NCBI GenBank assembly: GCA_050485385.1
Contig: JBJHBG010000005.1
Coordinates: 1 to 64,000, forward strand
Origin: RECO01 sp050485385
GTDB lineage: Bacteria > Pseudomonadota > Alphaproteobacteria > Geminicoccales > Geminicoccaceae
Direction of reading: 5' to 3'
Length of the DNA: 64,000 nt
Shown piece by piece: positions 32,495-41,416 of this stretch. Each line of letters opens with the position of its first letter. The first letter of the stretch is position 1. The translations under genes and the position numbers were made by a program. The notes beneath the pieces were generated by a model. The model did no database searches, had not been told where the DNA came from, and saw only the letters and a program-made list of their open reading frames with translations.

Positions 32495-33607
32495 TCAGGG
32501 AACGGCCGGCGGAGTAGCGCCAGACTGCGTCGCGTCGGTGTCGGAGCCTCGAACGCCGTTGGGTGGCGGGGGCACGTCGAACAGGTCCTCGGTCTTCATC
32601 AGGCCCATATTGCGGTAGAACTCGGCGGCCGCCGGGTGCAGCGGCAGGCTGATGCCGTCGAGGGCGGTGGCGAGGTTGATGTGGACCCCGGCCGGATGTC
32701 CGGCCGCCAGCACGGCGACGGCTTCGGGCGCCCAGAGTGCCGCCATCAACTCGCTGACGAGATCGTCGTCCAACTCCGCGTCGACCAACCAGAGCGCGTT
32801 CACCGCCAGGGTGCGCACGGGCCGCTCCTGGCCAGGGTAGAGCCGGGCCGGGATCGTGCGCAGGCGCCAGAACGACCGCTCGCGCAGGAATGTCCGCGCG
32901 GCATTGGCGTCGCTGCCGACGAGGTGGGCGTCGAGCCGGTCCAATGCCTCGGCCACCGCTGCCGTGGGTAGGCCGGCGACGGTAAGAAAGCCGTCGATCT
33001 CGCCGGTCATCATCCGGTCGATCGACGGATCGGGGTTGATGTCCAGCCGCTCGGTGTCCTCGTCGGCCAAGCCGAAGCCGTGCAACAAGCGCTCCGCCGC
33101 CACTCGGGTGCCGGAGCCGGGCGCGCCGACGCCCAAGCGGAGCGGACGAGGCGCCGCCGCGTCGAGCACGACCAGTTGCGCCACCTCCGGGTAGAGGCTC
33201 GCGATCGCACGTAGGCGCGGATGGGGCCGTCCGGCGAACGGCCCCTCGCCGCGCCAGGCTTGGTGCGCCACGTCGGCTTGGCAGAAGGCACTGTCGACGC
33301 GCTCCTCGGCGAGCGCCACGACGTTGGCGACCGAACCCTCGGAGCTTTGCGCCACCGCCACCATGTCGGCTACACCGCAGGGTTCGCCGGGCCGGCAGGT
33401 CAGCCCGCCCGGCGGTGCCGTGAGCAGGTCGGCCAGCAGACCGCCGATCGGATAGTAGGTTCCGCTGACACCGCCGGTGGCGATGCTGAAGCTGCGTACC
33501 TGCATCGCCACGTCCGCGCGCGCAGCCGCGGGCAGGGTCACGCCCGCGGCAAGTAGCGCGAGCGCTCGACGGCGGCTGAGGCTGAACCGGGGACGACCTG
33601 GACTCAT
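32495..33607 (-). CDS. TAXI-family TRAP-type solute-binding protein
   Basis: Starting at ATG 33607 gives 370 residues with a twin-arginine-like leader (SLSRRRALALLAAGVTLPAAA). The mature start FSIATGGVSGTYYPIGGLLADLL is the hallmark of TAXI proteins, as are CRPGEPCGVADMVAVAQSSE near residue 80 and DSAFCQADVAHQAWRGEGPF. It would bind an amino or dicarboxylic acid for a fused-membrane (DctQM) TRAP permease, which is not in the window. The gene is alone on its strand and converges with the his operon 4 nt away. An upstream in-frame ATG (33658) would only lengthen the leader. Confidence 0.86.
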   Translation of the reverse strand: MSPGRPRFSLSRRRALALLAAGVTLPAAARADVAMQVRSFSIATGGVSGTYYPIGGLLADLLTAPPGGLTCRPGEPCGVADMVAVAQSSEGSVANVVALAEERVDSAFCQADVAHQAWRGEGPFAGRPHPRLRAIASLYPEVAQLVVLDAAAPRPLRLGVGAPGSGTRVAAERLLHGFGLADEDTERLDINPDPSIDRMMTGEIDGFLTVAGLPTAAVAEALDRLDAHLVGSDANAARTFLRERSFWRLRTIPARLYPGQERPVRTLAVNALWLVDAELDDDLVSELMAALWAPEAVAVLAAGHPAGVHINLATALDGISLPLHPAAAEFYRNMGLMKTEDLFDVPPPPNGVRGSDTDATQSGATPPAVP

Positions 33608-33664
33608 GGCGCAAGGGTACCCCAAAGCGTTTCGCCGCGACAGCCGCGGCGCCGACACGGGTGT

Positions 33665-34168
33665 TCAGCAAGCGGCGCAGGACGCCGACAGTACCGGCCG
33701 GATCCGGCCCTTGGGAAGGCAGCTTGCCGCACCGAGGGGCAGACCGTGCAGGCGCTCCGGATCCTCGTCGGCCATGCGGGCGACGGCCCCCGCCGGCAGA
33801 AAGCCCAGCGGGCGGTAATAGCGGGGATCGCCCACCAGGAAGGCTGCCGTGGCGCCTTCCGCCGCCGCCTGGGCCAGCGTGTCGCGGATCAGCGTGCGGC
33901 CGATACCCTCGCCGCGACGCGCCGGCTCGACGCCCACCGGGCCCAACAGCAACGCCGGTTGCTGGTCGACCAGGATCGGCCAGTAGCGAATGGTGCCGAC
34001 CAACCCCGCCAGCGGATCGACCGCGACGTGGCAGAGCCGCGCAACCGGGGCGACACCGCGGCGAAAGGCGTAAGACGCCTTGGCGTGGCGGTCGAGGCCG
34101 AAGGCGTCATCGAGCAGGCGTTCGATGGCCGGCAGATCGGCCGGCTGTTCCAGGCGGTAGGTGACCAT
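33665..34168 (-). CDS. GNAT-family N-acetyltransferase
   Basis: The 167-residue protein has the GNAT fold: N-terminal YRLEQPADLPAIERLLDDAF, the acetyl-CoA binding loop LGPVGVEPARRGEGIGRTL (the R/Q-x-x-G-x-G/A motif, here RRGEGIG), and AFLVGDPRYYRPLGFLPAG. The latter is typical of the YhbS/putative acyltransferase branch. The acceptor is unknown. It runs in the same direction as the TAXI gene 57 nt further on but has no obvious functional link to it. Confidence 0.88.
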   Translation of the reverse strand: MVTYRLEQPADLPAIERLLDDAFGLDRHAKASYAFRRGVAPVARLCHVAVDPLAGLVGTIRYWPILVDQQPALLLGPVGVEPARRGEGIGRTLIRDTLAQAAAEGATAAFLVGDPRYYRPLGFLPAGAVARMADEDPERLHGLPLGAASCLPKGRIRPVLSASCAAC

Positions 34169-34344
34169 GACGGTGGCTCGCGAGGGAGGGAACGGCGCGA
34201 CGAGGCCTCGGCCACCCCCATTTCGGGCGGCCGGTCAGCGACGTCGTCGTCGGAGCGCGAGCGTTGAGTTCACCATCATCCTCGTCGCCTTAGCAGGTGC
34301 GGCGATACCGTCAAGCGTCACGTGGCGGCGGCGCCTCGGGCGCT

Positions 34345-36771
34345 TCAGTTCGCCGCGCAAAGCACCGGGCGTCGTGACGTCGGGGCGTCGGGCTCGGCGC
34401 CCCGACGGGCGAGGAAGCGCGGGACGTCGGCTCCGGGAATCGGACGGCCGAGATAGTAGCCCTGCGCCTCGTCGTAGCCTTCGGCACTCACCCGGGCCAG
34501 TTGTTCCGCGGTCTCGACTCCTTCGGCGGTCGTGGTGACGCCAAGGCTGACGCCGAGGTCGGCGACGACGCGGACGATCGCCTCGCAATCGCGCCGCTTG
34601 CCGAGGTCGCTGACGAAGGACCGGTCGATCTTGATCCTGTCGAACGGAAAGCTGCGCAGATAGCTGAGCGAGCTGTAGCCCGTGCCGAAATCGTCCATGG
34701 CGATGCTGAGGCCGAGCGAGCGGAGCTGCTGGAGCTTGGCCAGGGTCGCGTCGCCGTCCTGTAGCAGGACGCCTTCGGTGATCTCCAACTCCAGCCGGCT
34801 CGCGCGCAGCCCGGAAGTGCGCAGCGCGCTCAGGACCGAGGCCGTCGGGTTGCCGCGCTTGAACTGCACGGCCGAGAGGTTGACGGCGACCCGCAGCTCG
34901 TCCGGCCACGAGGCGGCATCGGCGCAGGCTTGGGCGAGGCTCCATTCTCCGATCGGCACGATCAGGCCGGTATCCTCCGCCAGCGCCACGAACGCGTCGG
35001 GCGGGATCATGCCACGGCTCGGATGGTGCCACCGGAGCAGGGCCTCGAAGCCGGTGACCGCGCCCGATGGCAACGCGACGAGCGGCTGATAGTACAGCTC
35101 CAGCTCGCCACGGGCGAGCGCCTGGCGCAGATCGATCTCCAACAGACGCCGGGCTTCCAGCCATGCGTCCATCTCCGGCTCGAAGAAGCGGAAGGCGCCG
35201 CGTCCTCGTTCCTTTGCACGGTACAGCGCCCGGTCGGCCTTCTTCAGGAGTTCGTCGGGCTCGACGTCGTCGGTCGGCGCCAAGGCGATGCCGACGCTGC
35301 CGCCGACGACGACGTGGCGGCCGTCGATCTCGTACGGCGAACTCAGGGTCTCGATGATCCGCTTGGCCAGTGCGCCGGCCGTTTCCGCCGCGTCGATGGC
35401 ACGCTGGATCACCGCGAACTCGTCGCCGCCGAGGCGCGCGACGGTGTCGTCCTGGCGCACGCAGCCGCGCAGCCGATCGGCGGCCGTCCGCAGCAGCGCA
35501 TCGCCGCCCGAATGTCCCAGCGTATCGTTGACCTCCTTGAAGTGGTCGAGGTCGATGCAGAGCACGCCGACCATCGAGTCCTCGTGGCGCCGGGCATGGC
35601 TCAGGGCTTCCGTCAGGCGGTCGCCGAACAGCGCTCGGTTGGGCAGGCCGGTCAGCGGATCGTGCAGGGCGAGGTGGCGGATCCGCTCCTCGGCGCGCCG
35701 CCGTTCGCTGATGTCGCGGATGGCGACCACCCGCGCGCTTTGACCGCGGTAGTCCAGGGATCTGCTCAGCAGCTCGACCGGGATGCGTCCGCCGTCCAGG
35801 CGCAGAAGCTCGGCCTCCAACACGACGGTGCCGTCACCGGCGAGATGGTTCTCGACCTTGGTCCGCACCTCCGGGGCGAACAGGTCCAGAAGGGCAGTCC
35901 CGACGACGGCGTCACGGTGCCGGCCGAGCAGGGCGGCAAGGCTTTCGTTGAGGTCGAGCACGGTGGCGCGCGCGTGGATGAGGATGCCCTCGAACGTGGC
36001 GTCGACCAGCGCCCGCAGTCGCTGCGCCTCCCGCGCAACACCCGCCGCGCGGCGATGATCGGCGACCATGCCGATCGCCGCGAAGGCCAGGATCAGCCCG
36101 GCGGCGGCGGCGACGGCGAGGGCCAGCCACCAGGGTGAGGTCGTCTGCTCGGGGAGCGCGACGAGCGGGCTCGGCTCGAGCGTGAGCGCACCCATCGCGG
36201 TGAAGTGCATGGCGCAGATCCCCGCCGCAAGCAGGACCGCGCCGGCGGCGAGCCGCAGGGGGCCGCCTTGGCCGAGCGCCACGCGCAGCGCGGCCGCGCC
36301 GAAGCCCATACCGAACACGACGGATACCGCAACCAGCCGCACGTCCCAGGTCGCGACCGCCGGCACCTGCACCGCCGCCATGCCGGTGTAGTGCATGGCG
36401 GCGGTCCCGGCGCCGAGAATGGCGCCGGCGAGCGCGAGCCGGACGGGGGTGCGGCCGAGCCCGAGGCTGCCGAAGCCGACTCCGGCCAACAGAATGGCGA
36501 CCAGCGTCGACAGGGCCGTGAGAAACGGGTCGTAGGCGACGGGGAGCCCGGTGTCGAACGCGAGCATGGCGATGAAGTGGGTCGCCCAGATGCCGCAGCC
36601 GGTGACCAGCGACGCCGCGATCAGCCAGACGGGCCGCACCGCGTTGCCGCCTCGGATGGTGCGGCGGGCAAGGCCCAGCGCGATCCACGCGGCCAACAGG
36701 CACACCAGTGCAGCGACGAGCACGAGGCGCAGGTCGTGGAACTGCGCCAAGCAGGTGTAGACACGGTACAT
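34345..36771 (-). CDS. MHYT-PAS-GGDEF-EAL membrane c-di-GMP signalling protein
   Basis: From ATG 36771 the protein has 808 residues; an in-frame GTG at 36804 would add 11 His-rich ones. The N-terminal ~240 residues hold seven helices with three MHYT motifs (GIWATHFIAMLAF, TAAMHYTGMAA, ICAMHFTAMGA), thought to bind metal and sense gas or redox. PAS spans ~255-375. GGDEF (~380-540) has RLGGDEFAV and an RQDD inhibitory site. EAL (~555-795) has GFEALLRWHHP, LELEITEGVLL, DDFGTGYSSL, KIDRSFV and AEGVETAEQL. Both catalytic halves look intact. It is a second GGDEF-EAL protein in the window besides the Rpf-linked one. It is a single-gene unit. Confidence 0.92.
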   Translation of the reverse strand: MYRVYTCLAQFHDLRLVLVAALVCLLAAWIALGLARRTIRGGNAVRPVWLIAASLVTGCGIWATHFIAMLAFDTGLPVAYDPFLTALSTLVAILLAGVGFGSLGLGRTPVRLALAGAILGAGTAAMHYTGMAAVQVPAVATWDVRLVAVSVVFGMGFGAAALRVALGQGGPLRLAAGAVLLAAGICAMHFTAMGALTLEPSPLVALPEQTTSPWWLALAVAAAAGLILAFAAIGMVADHRRAAGVAREAQRLRALVDATFEGILIHARATVLDLNESLAALLGRHRDAVVGTALLDLFAPEVRTKVENHLAGDGTVVLEAELLRLDGGRIPVELLSRSLDYRGQSARVVAIRDISERRRAEERIRHLALHDPLTGLPNRALFGDRLTEALSHARRHEDSMVGVLCIDLDHFKEVNDTLGHSGGDALLRTAADRLRGCVRQDDTVARLGGDEFAVIQRAIDAAETAGALAKRIIETLSSPYEIDGRHVVVGGSVGIALAPTDDVEPDELLKKADRALYRAKERGRGAFRFFEPEMDAWLEARRLLEIDLRQALARGELELYYQPLVALPSGAVTGFEALLRWHHPSRGMIPPDAFVALAEDTGLIVPIGEWSLAQACADAASWPDELRVAVNLSAVQFKRGNPTASVLSALRTSGLRASRLELEITEGVLLQDGDATLAKLQQLRSLGLSIAMDDFGTGYSSLSYLRSFPFDRIKIDRSFVSDLGKRRDCEAIVRVVADLGVSLGVTTTAEGVETAEQLARVSAEGYDEAQGYYLGRPIPGADVPRFLARRGAEPDAPTSRRPVLCAAN

Positions 36772-36855
36772 CCGGCGGTTCCGAGCATGATGGTGCGGGT
36801 GCACCCCAGCCCATCATCGAAGCGGGGTCTTGACGAAAGGTTAGCGAACCGGACG

Positions 36856-37344
36856 TCAGCGGCCGATGGCGAGGACCAGAGCACCGGCGAGAACGGGTAG
36901 GGCGACCGACGCTGCGTAGCGCACCAGGGTGAAGCGCATGCCCATGAGCGGCACTTCGAACACCACGGCGCGTTGCAGGGCGAGCACCGACCAACTCGTC
37001 AAGAGGGCGACGAGCTGTGCCGTGCCGGCGCCGCGTTCGGCCAAGCCGAGGGCCAGGGGGAACGACACGAACGGGCCACCGGGCAAGAGTGCGCCGACCA
37101 CGGTGGCAACGACGACGCCGACGAGGCCCGTGTCGCCGCCGACCGTGCGCAGCACGAGTTCCGGCGGGAGGAGTGCCGCGAGAAAGGCCGCGAACAACAG
37201 CGCGAACGGAATGCGCCAAGCGATGGTCTTGAGTTCGGCTCCGGCGGCGATCAGCGCCGGCCGCACCGCCTCGGGGCGGCGGCGGGCGAGCATCGTCCAT
37301 GCCACCGCCAGCATGGCGCCGAGGAGTGCCGCGGTGATCAGCAA
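36856..37344 (-). CDS. Permease half-protein B (paralogue of half A)
   Basis: The 162-residue membrane protein starts at TTG 37344, which overlaps the stop of half A by 7 nt (AAGG 10 nt upstream). It carries hydrophobic segments LLITAALLGAMLAVAW, then IPFALLFAAFLAALL, GVVVATVVGALLPGG and YAASVALPVLAGALVLAI. The motif GALLPGGPFVSFPLALGL mirrors GAVTPGGPFAAFPLVLAF in half A. Together A and B resemble the two repeats of a DUF318/ArsP-like predicted permease, but with PGGPFxxFP in place of the usual Cys-containing core. The start codon is uncertain because the frame is open much further upstream as a shadow of half A. Confidence 0.65.
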   Translation of the reverse strand: MLITAALLGAMLAVAWTMLARRRPEAVRPALIAAGAELKTIAWRIPFALLFAAFLAALLPPELVLRTVGGDTGLVGVVVATVVGALLPGGPFVSFPLALGLAERGAGTAQLVALLTSWSVLALQRAVVFEVPLMGMRFTLVRYAASVALPVLAGALVLAIGR

Positions 37345-37772
37345 GGCCGTTCGACCTTGAAGCGACGCTCCAGGGCACGCGCCGCGTAGCCGGCCACGAT
37401 CGGCATCGGCAAGGACACGAGGACGCGCAGCCAAGTGAAGTCGGGGCCGAGCAGCGGCAGCTCGAAGATCAAGACGCGATGGAATCCCAGGACCGACCAC
37501 GCCGTGACGTAGGCGACGCAGGCACCGAGGTCCGCCCCCGAGCGCTGGAAGGCGAGCACGAGGGGAAAGGCCGCGAACGGGCCGCCCGGTGTCACGGCAC
37601 CGGCCACCGAGGAAAGGACGAGGCCGCGCCAACCGGACTCCGCGCCGACCCATTGGCGCATGCGGTCCTCGGGGATCAGTCGCTGGAGGAACTGCGCCAG
37701 GATCAGGGCGCCGACGATGAGCGGTGCGACCCGCACGAGCAGATCGATGGCGACGCCGAAGCGCTCGGCCAC
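37338..37772 (-). CDS. Permease half-protein A (DUF318/ArsP-like repeat)
   Basis: From GTG 37772 this is 144 residues. The frame stays open back to 37860 and encodes another good membrane helix there (LAAIFAALALITGIAVYLEGGWPL). No ATG, GTG or TTG starts it, so the true start may be a rare codon (ATT 37851-37849 is possible) or the annotated GTG loses a helix. Visible are PLIVGALILAQFLQRLIPED, AGAVTPGGPFAAFPLVLAFQ, YVTAWSVLGFHRVLIFELPL and a final amphipathic helix. Half B follows in another frame with a 7-nt overlap. Either the two halves form a heterodimer or one permease has been split by a frameshift. Confidence 0.62.
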   Translation of the reverse strand: MAERFGVAIDLLVRVAPLIVGALILAQFLQRLIPEDRMRQWVGAESGWRGLVLSSVAGAVTPGGPFAAFPLVLAFQRSGADLGACVAYVTAWSVLGFHRVLIFELPLLGPDFTWLRVLVSLPMPIVAGYAARALERRFKVERPC

Positions 37773-37879
37773 CAGCGGCCAGCCGCCCTCCAGATAGACG
37801 GCGATCCCGGTGATCAGAGCGAGGGCGGCGAAAATGGCGGCGAGACGGGGAATCGACGGTCATCCAACGACGAAGGACA

Positions 37880-37904
37880 GTGTCATCGATAGCGCCGATG
37901 ACAC
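37880..37904. promoter_or_regulatory. Perfect 9-bp inverted repeat between guaD-like and permease genes
   Basis: GTGTCATCG (37880-37888) and CGATGACAC (37896-37904) flank ATAGCGC. It lies 36 nt beyond the deaminase stop and just upstream of the permease half A frame, both on the minus strand. No T tract follows, so an operator for the permease or a weak terminator of the xdh operon are both possible. Confidence 0.45.
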
Positions 37905-37939
37905 AGCGATGGAAAGGTCGAAGCGCGATCGGGCCCCGG

Positions 37940-38407
37940 TCAGTAGGGCGTTCGGTCGCACTGCCGGCGCCAAGCGTCGAACGGAGCTTGGGCGGTCGGC
38001 AGGCGAAGCTGGCGGATCGGCGTGCGGCGGGCGTCGAGCGGTCGTGTCAGCTCGTCGTAGAGGACCGCGTCGTCGAAATCGACGGCTGCCGCGTCATTGC
38101 GGTCGGCGGCGAAGACGATCCGGTCGAGCCGCGCCCAGTGCGCGGCGGCAAGGCACATCGGGCAGGGCTCGCAGCTCGAATAGAGCACGCAGCCCTCGAG
38201 CTGGAAGGTGCCGAGTGCCGTGCAGGCGCTGCGGATCGCCTGGATCTCCGCGTGCGCCGTGGGGTCGAGGTCGGCGGTCACCCGGTTGCCGCCCTCGGCG
38301 ACGATGCGGCCGTCCTTCGCGATCAGGGCACCGAAGGGGCCGCCGCTGGTCGCCACGTTCGCAACCGCGAGGTCGATCGCCCGCTGCAAGAGGGTTGCCT
38401 CATCCAT
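37940..38407 (-). CDS. Nucleoside/guanine deaminase-like Zn enzyme (CDA fold)
   Basis: The 155-residue cytidine-deaminase-fold protein has zinc motifs TAHAEIQAI (His and catalytic Glu) and CEPCPMCLAA (two Cys). GGPFGALIAKDGRIVAEGGN and the Asp/Asn-rich LDRIVFAADRNDAAAVDFDD match the bacterial guanine deaminase (GuaD, B. subtilis type) branch. It ends a purine-degradation operon (xdhA, cassette, xdhB, xdhC, this gene), where guanine to xanthine would feed xanthine dehydrogenase. Its ATG overlaps the xdhC stop by 8 nt. A role on other purines or tRNA is less likely given the neighbours. Confidence 0.83.
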   Translation of the reverse strand: MDEATLLQRAIDLAVANVATSGGPFGALIAKDGRIVAEGGNRVTADLDPTAHAEIQAIRSACTALGTFQLEGCVLYSSCEPCPMCLAAAHWARLDRIVFAADRNDAAAVDFDDAVLYDELTRPLDARRTPIRQLRLPTAQAPFDAWRRQCDRTPY

Positions 38408-39134
38408 GGTCGGCGCGCTCCAGAAGTTGCGCCGCCAGGGCGACGGCGATGACGGCGGGATGCTTGCCCCTCACTTGGGGCAGGCCGAGGGGGCAGACGA
38501 GGCGATCGAGCTTGGCGTCGTCGTGACCGAGTTGGCGCAGCCTGGCCTCGAACCGCGCCCGCTTGGTCGCCGAGCCGATCAGGCCGACGAAACCGAGGTC
38601 GTCCCGCGCCAGGGCGGCGGCGACGACGGCGAGATCGCGCGCATGGCTGTGCGTCATCACGACGACGCTGGCGCCCGCCGGGGCCTTCGCCACCAGCGCC
38701 TCCGGCACGGCGGCGGGGACCGTCGTCGCTCCCGCGCCCGAAGGCGGCAGCGCGTCCGGCCGCTCGTCGATCCAGACGATCTCCTGCCCGGGCAGTTGGC
38801 GCAGCACCGCGACCACGGCCCGGCCGACGTGCCCGGCGCCGAACAGCCAGACCGGCGGCAGCAGTGGCGGCGGTGCGGGCGCCGTCTCCACACTCTGCAA
38901 CCGCAGCCGCACGAAGCCGCCGCAGCACTGGCCGAGGTCGGGGCCGAGGGGAAAGGTGATCTCCTCGTCGACCGTGCTGCCCAGCCGCTCGCGGGCGAGC
39001 CGGCTTGCCCGCCACTCCAACGCGCCGCCGCCGATGCTGCCCTCTTGACCCTCGGCCGTCACCAGCATCGCTGCCCCCGCCTCGCGCGGGGCCGAGCCGC
39101 GGGTCTCGATCACGGTCACGAGCACGGCCGTCAA
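38400..39134 (-). CDS. xdhC: Xanthine dehydrogenase accessory protein XdhC
   Basis: TTG 39134 overlaps the xdhB stop (TTGA) and gives 244 residues. The N-terminal XdhC domain shows VLVTVIETRGSAPREAGAAML, EGSIGGGALEWRASRLA and FPLGPDLGQCCGGFVRL, with the paired Cys that handle the cofactor. A Rossmann-like C-terminal domain follows: VWLFGAGHVGRAVVAVLRQL, then VVVMTHSHARDL and FVGLIGSATKRARFEARL. XdhC binds, sulfurates and inserts the molybdenum cofactor into XdhB. The N-terminus is shorter than many homologues, but no other start fits. It is fourth in the operon. Confidence 0.9.
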   Translation of the reverse strand: MTAVLVTVIETRGSAPREAGAAMLVTAEGQEGSIGGGALEWRASRLARERLGSTVDEEITFPLGPDLGQCCGGFVRLRLQSVETAPAPPPLLPPVWLFGAGHVGRAVVAVLRQLPGQEIVWIDERPDALPPSGAGATTVPAAVPEALVAKAPAGASVVVMTHSHARDLAVVAAALARDDLGFVGLIGSATKRARFEARLRQLGHDDAKLDRLVCPLGLPQVRGKHPAVIAVALAAQLLERADHG

Positions 39135-41416
39135 GGGCGTGACCCGAGCGCGTTGCAGGCCGCCAGCACCCGCTCCGGCGTGGCGGGGGCGTCGAGCCTC
39201 GGCAGCGCGCCCGGCTTCAGGCCGGCGATGGCATCGCGCAGCGCCATGAAGACCGAGATCGCCAGCATCAAGGGCGGCTCGCCCACGGCCTTGGACCGGT
39301 GGACGGTCTCTTCCCGGTTCCAACTCCGCTCCCACAAGGCGACGTGGAAGGCCTCGGGCACGTCGCGCGCGGTCGGAATCTTGTAGGTCGAGGGCGCATG
39401 CGTCATCAGCCGGCCCGCCTCGTTCCACGACAGTTCCTCCGAGGTCAGCCAGCCCATGCCCTGGACGAAGCCACCCTCGATCTGGCCCCGGTCGATGGCC
39501 GGGTTCAGCGACCGGCCGACGTCGTGGAGGATGTCGACGCGCGTGGTCCGGTGCTCGCCGGTCGCTGTGTTCACCGCCACCTCGCTGCACGCCGCCCCGT
39601 AGGTGAAGTAGAAGAAGGGCCGGCCGCGCGCCCGGTCGCGGTCGTAGTGGACCTTGGGTGTGGCGTAGAAGCCGGTTGCCGAGAGCTGGACGCGGGCGAG
39701 ATAGGCGCGCCGCACCACCTCGGCGAAGGCCATGCGGTTGCCACCCGCGACCACCTCGCCGTCGGCGAAGACCACGTCGTCGGCTTTCGTCTGATGGAGT
39801 TCCGCGACGAACGCGGCGAGGCGCTTCTTCACCGTGAGGGCGGCGTTCCTCGCCGCCATGCCGTTCAGGTCGGTACCCGACGAGGCCGCCGTGGGTGAGG
39901 TGTTGGGCACCTTCCCCGTGTTGGTCGGCGAGAGGTGCACCCGTTCCAACGGCACGTCGAACACCTCGGCCACGATCTGCCGCACCTTCTGGAACAGCCC
40001 CTGCCCCATCTCCGTGCCGCCGTGGTTCAGGTGGATCGAGCCGTCCTGGTAGACGTGGAGCAAGGCACCCGCCTGGTTCAGATGCGTGACGGTGAAGGAG
40101 ATGCCGAACTTGACCGGCGTCAGCGCGAGGCCGCGCTTGATCGTCGGGCTCTCGGCGTTGAATGCCCCGATGGCCTTGCGCCGGTGTCGGTAGTCGCACG
40201 AGTGCTCCAACTCGCGCATCAGCTCCGGCAGCACGTCGTCCTCCACGGTCATGTGGTAGGGCGTGGTGTCGCGGCCGGGGCCGTAGAGGTTGAGCAGCCG
40301 GACGTCGAGCGGATCCCTGCCGAGCGTACGCGCCACCTCGTCGACGTAGAGTTCGGCCCCGAGCATGCCCTGCGGCCCGCCGAAGCCGCGGAACGCCGTG
40401 TTGGAGACGGTGTGCGTGCGGCAGCGGTGCGAGTGGATGCGCGCCGCCGGCAGGAAGTAGGCGTTGTCGGTGTGGAACATCGCCCGGTCGCAGATCGCCG
40501 CCGAAAGATCGGCGGAGAGGCCGCAGCGGGCCGCCAGCTCCGCATCCAGCGCCAGGATGCGCCCCTCGTCGTCGAAGCCGACCGCGTAGCGGTTCCAGAA
40601 ATCGTGCCGCTTGCCGGTCAGCTCCATGTCGGTGTCGCGGTCGAGCCGGAGCTTCACCGGCCGTCCCGTCTTCCGGGCGAGCAGGGCTGCCAGCACGGCG
40701 ACGATGTTGCCCTGCGTCTCCTTGCCGCCGAAGCCGCCGCCCATGCGACGCACCTCGACCGTGACGGCCGCCGACGGCAGCCCCAGCACCTCCGCCACCT
40801 TGTGCTGGATCTCGCTCGGGTGCTGGGTCGAGGCGTGGATCAGAAACCCGCCGTCATCCTCGGGCAGCGCCAGGGCGATCTGACCCTCGAGGTAGAAGTG
40901 GTCCTGCCCGCCCATGCGGATCTCGCACGTCAGGCGGCGCGGGCTGGCTGCGAGGGCCTGGGCCACGTCGCCCTTGCGCATGGTGTGCGGCGGCAGGACG
41001 AAGCTTTCCGCTGTCAACGCCTGCTCGACGGTGAGGATCGGCGGCTCCGCGTCGTAGGCGACCTCGGCGAGCCGCGCCGCGCGCCGCGCCTGCTCGACGG
41101 TCAAGGCCGCCACCGCGAAGAGTGCCTGACCCCAGTAGTCGACCCGGTCCGTCGCCAAGACCGGCTCGTCGTGGACCACGGGGCCGATGTCGTTGACGCC
41201 CGGAATGTCGGCGGCCGTCACCACGGCGACCACCCCCGGCGCGCGGCGGACCGGGCCGAGGTCCATGGCGACGATACGCCCGGCGGCACAGCGGCTCATG
41301 CCGACGGCTGCGTGCAGGAGCCCGCGCGGCTCCGGCAGATCGTCGGTGTAGCGGGCGGCCCCGGTCACGTGAGCCACCGCGCTGTCGTGCGGCAGGGGCT
41401 GGTGGACGCGGGTCAT
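39131..41416 (-). CDS. xdhB: Xanthine dehydrogenase molybdenum-binding subunit XdhB
   Basis: The 761-residue large subunit starts MTRVHQPLPHDSAVAHVTGA, then ARYTDDLPEPRGLLHAAVGM. Molybdopterin and active-site segments include GQDHFYLEGQIALALPEDDG, VRRMGGGFGGKETQGN, FRGFGGPQGMLGAELYVDE, NHGGTEMGQGLFQKVRQIV, TSPTAASSGTDLNGMAA and the catalytic Glu in KAVGEPPLMLAISVF. It oxidises hypoxanthine to xanthine and xanthine to urate, passing electrons to XdhA. It belongs to a split (two-subunit) xdh system. The ATG overlaps the stop of the cassette gene upstream (ATGA, 41413-41416) instead of xdhA, as discussed under the cassette. Confidence 0.95.
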   Translation of the reverse strand: MTRVHQPLPHDSAVAHVTGAARYTDDLPEPRGLLHAAVGMSRCAAGRIVAMDLGPVRRAPGVVAVVTAADIPGVNDIGPVVHDEPVLATDRVDYWGQALFAVAALTVEQARRAARLAEVAYDAEPPILTVEQALTAESFVLPPHTMRKGDVAQALAASPRRLTCEIRMGGQDHFYLEGQIALALPEDDGGFLIHASTQHPSEIQHKVAEVLGLPSAAVTVEVRRMGGGFGGKETQGNIVAVLAALLARKTGRPVKLRLDRDTDMELTGKRHDFWNRYAVGFDDEGRILALDAELAARCGLSADLSAAICDRAMFHTDNAYFLPAARIHSHRCRTHTVSNTAFRGFGGPQGMLGAELYVDEVARTLGRDPLDVRLLNLYGPGRDTTPYHMTVEDDVLPELMRELEHSCDYRHRRKAIGAFNAESPTIKRGLALTPVKFGISFTVTHLNQAGALLHVYQDGSIHLNHGGTEMGQGLFQKVRQIVAEVFDVPLERVHLSPTNTGKVPNTSPTAASSGTDLNGMAARNAALTVKKRLAAFVAELHQTKADDVVFADGEVVAGGNRMAFAEVVRRAYLARVQLSATGFYATPKVHYDRDRARGRPFFYFTYGAACSEVAVNTATGEHRTTRVDILHDVGRSLNPAIDRGQIEGGFVQGMGWLTSEELSWNEAGRLMTHAPSTYKIPTARDVPEAFHVALWERSWNREETVHRSKAVGEPPLMLAISVFMALRDAIAGLKPGALPRLDAPATPERVLAACNALGSRP

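Noticed and set aside
36856..37863. A 335-codon frame as one permease gene starting at ATG 37863
   Set aside because: Its first half is Arg-rich shadow sequence of half A; only the part after about 37344 reads as a membrane protein.
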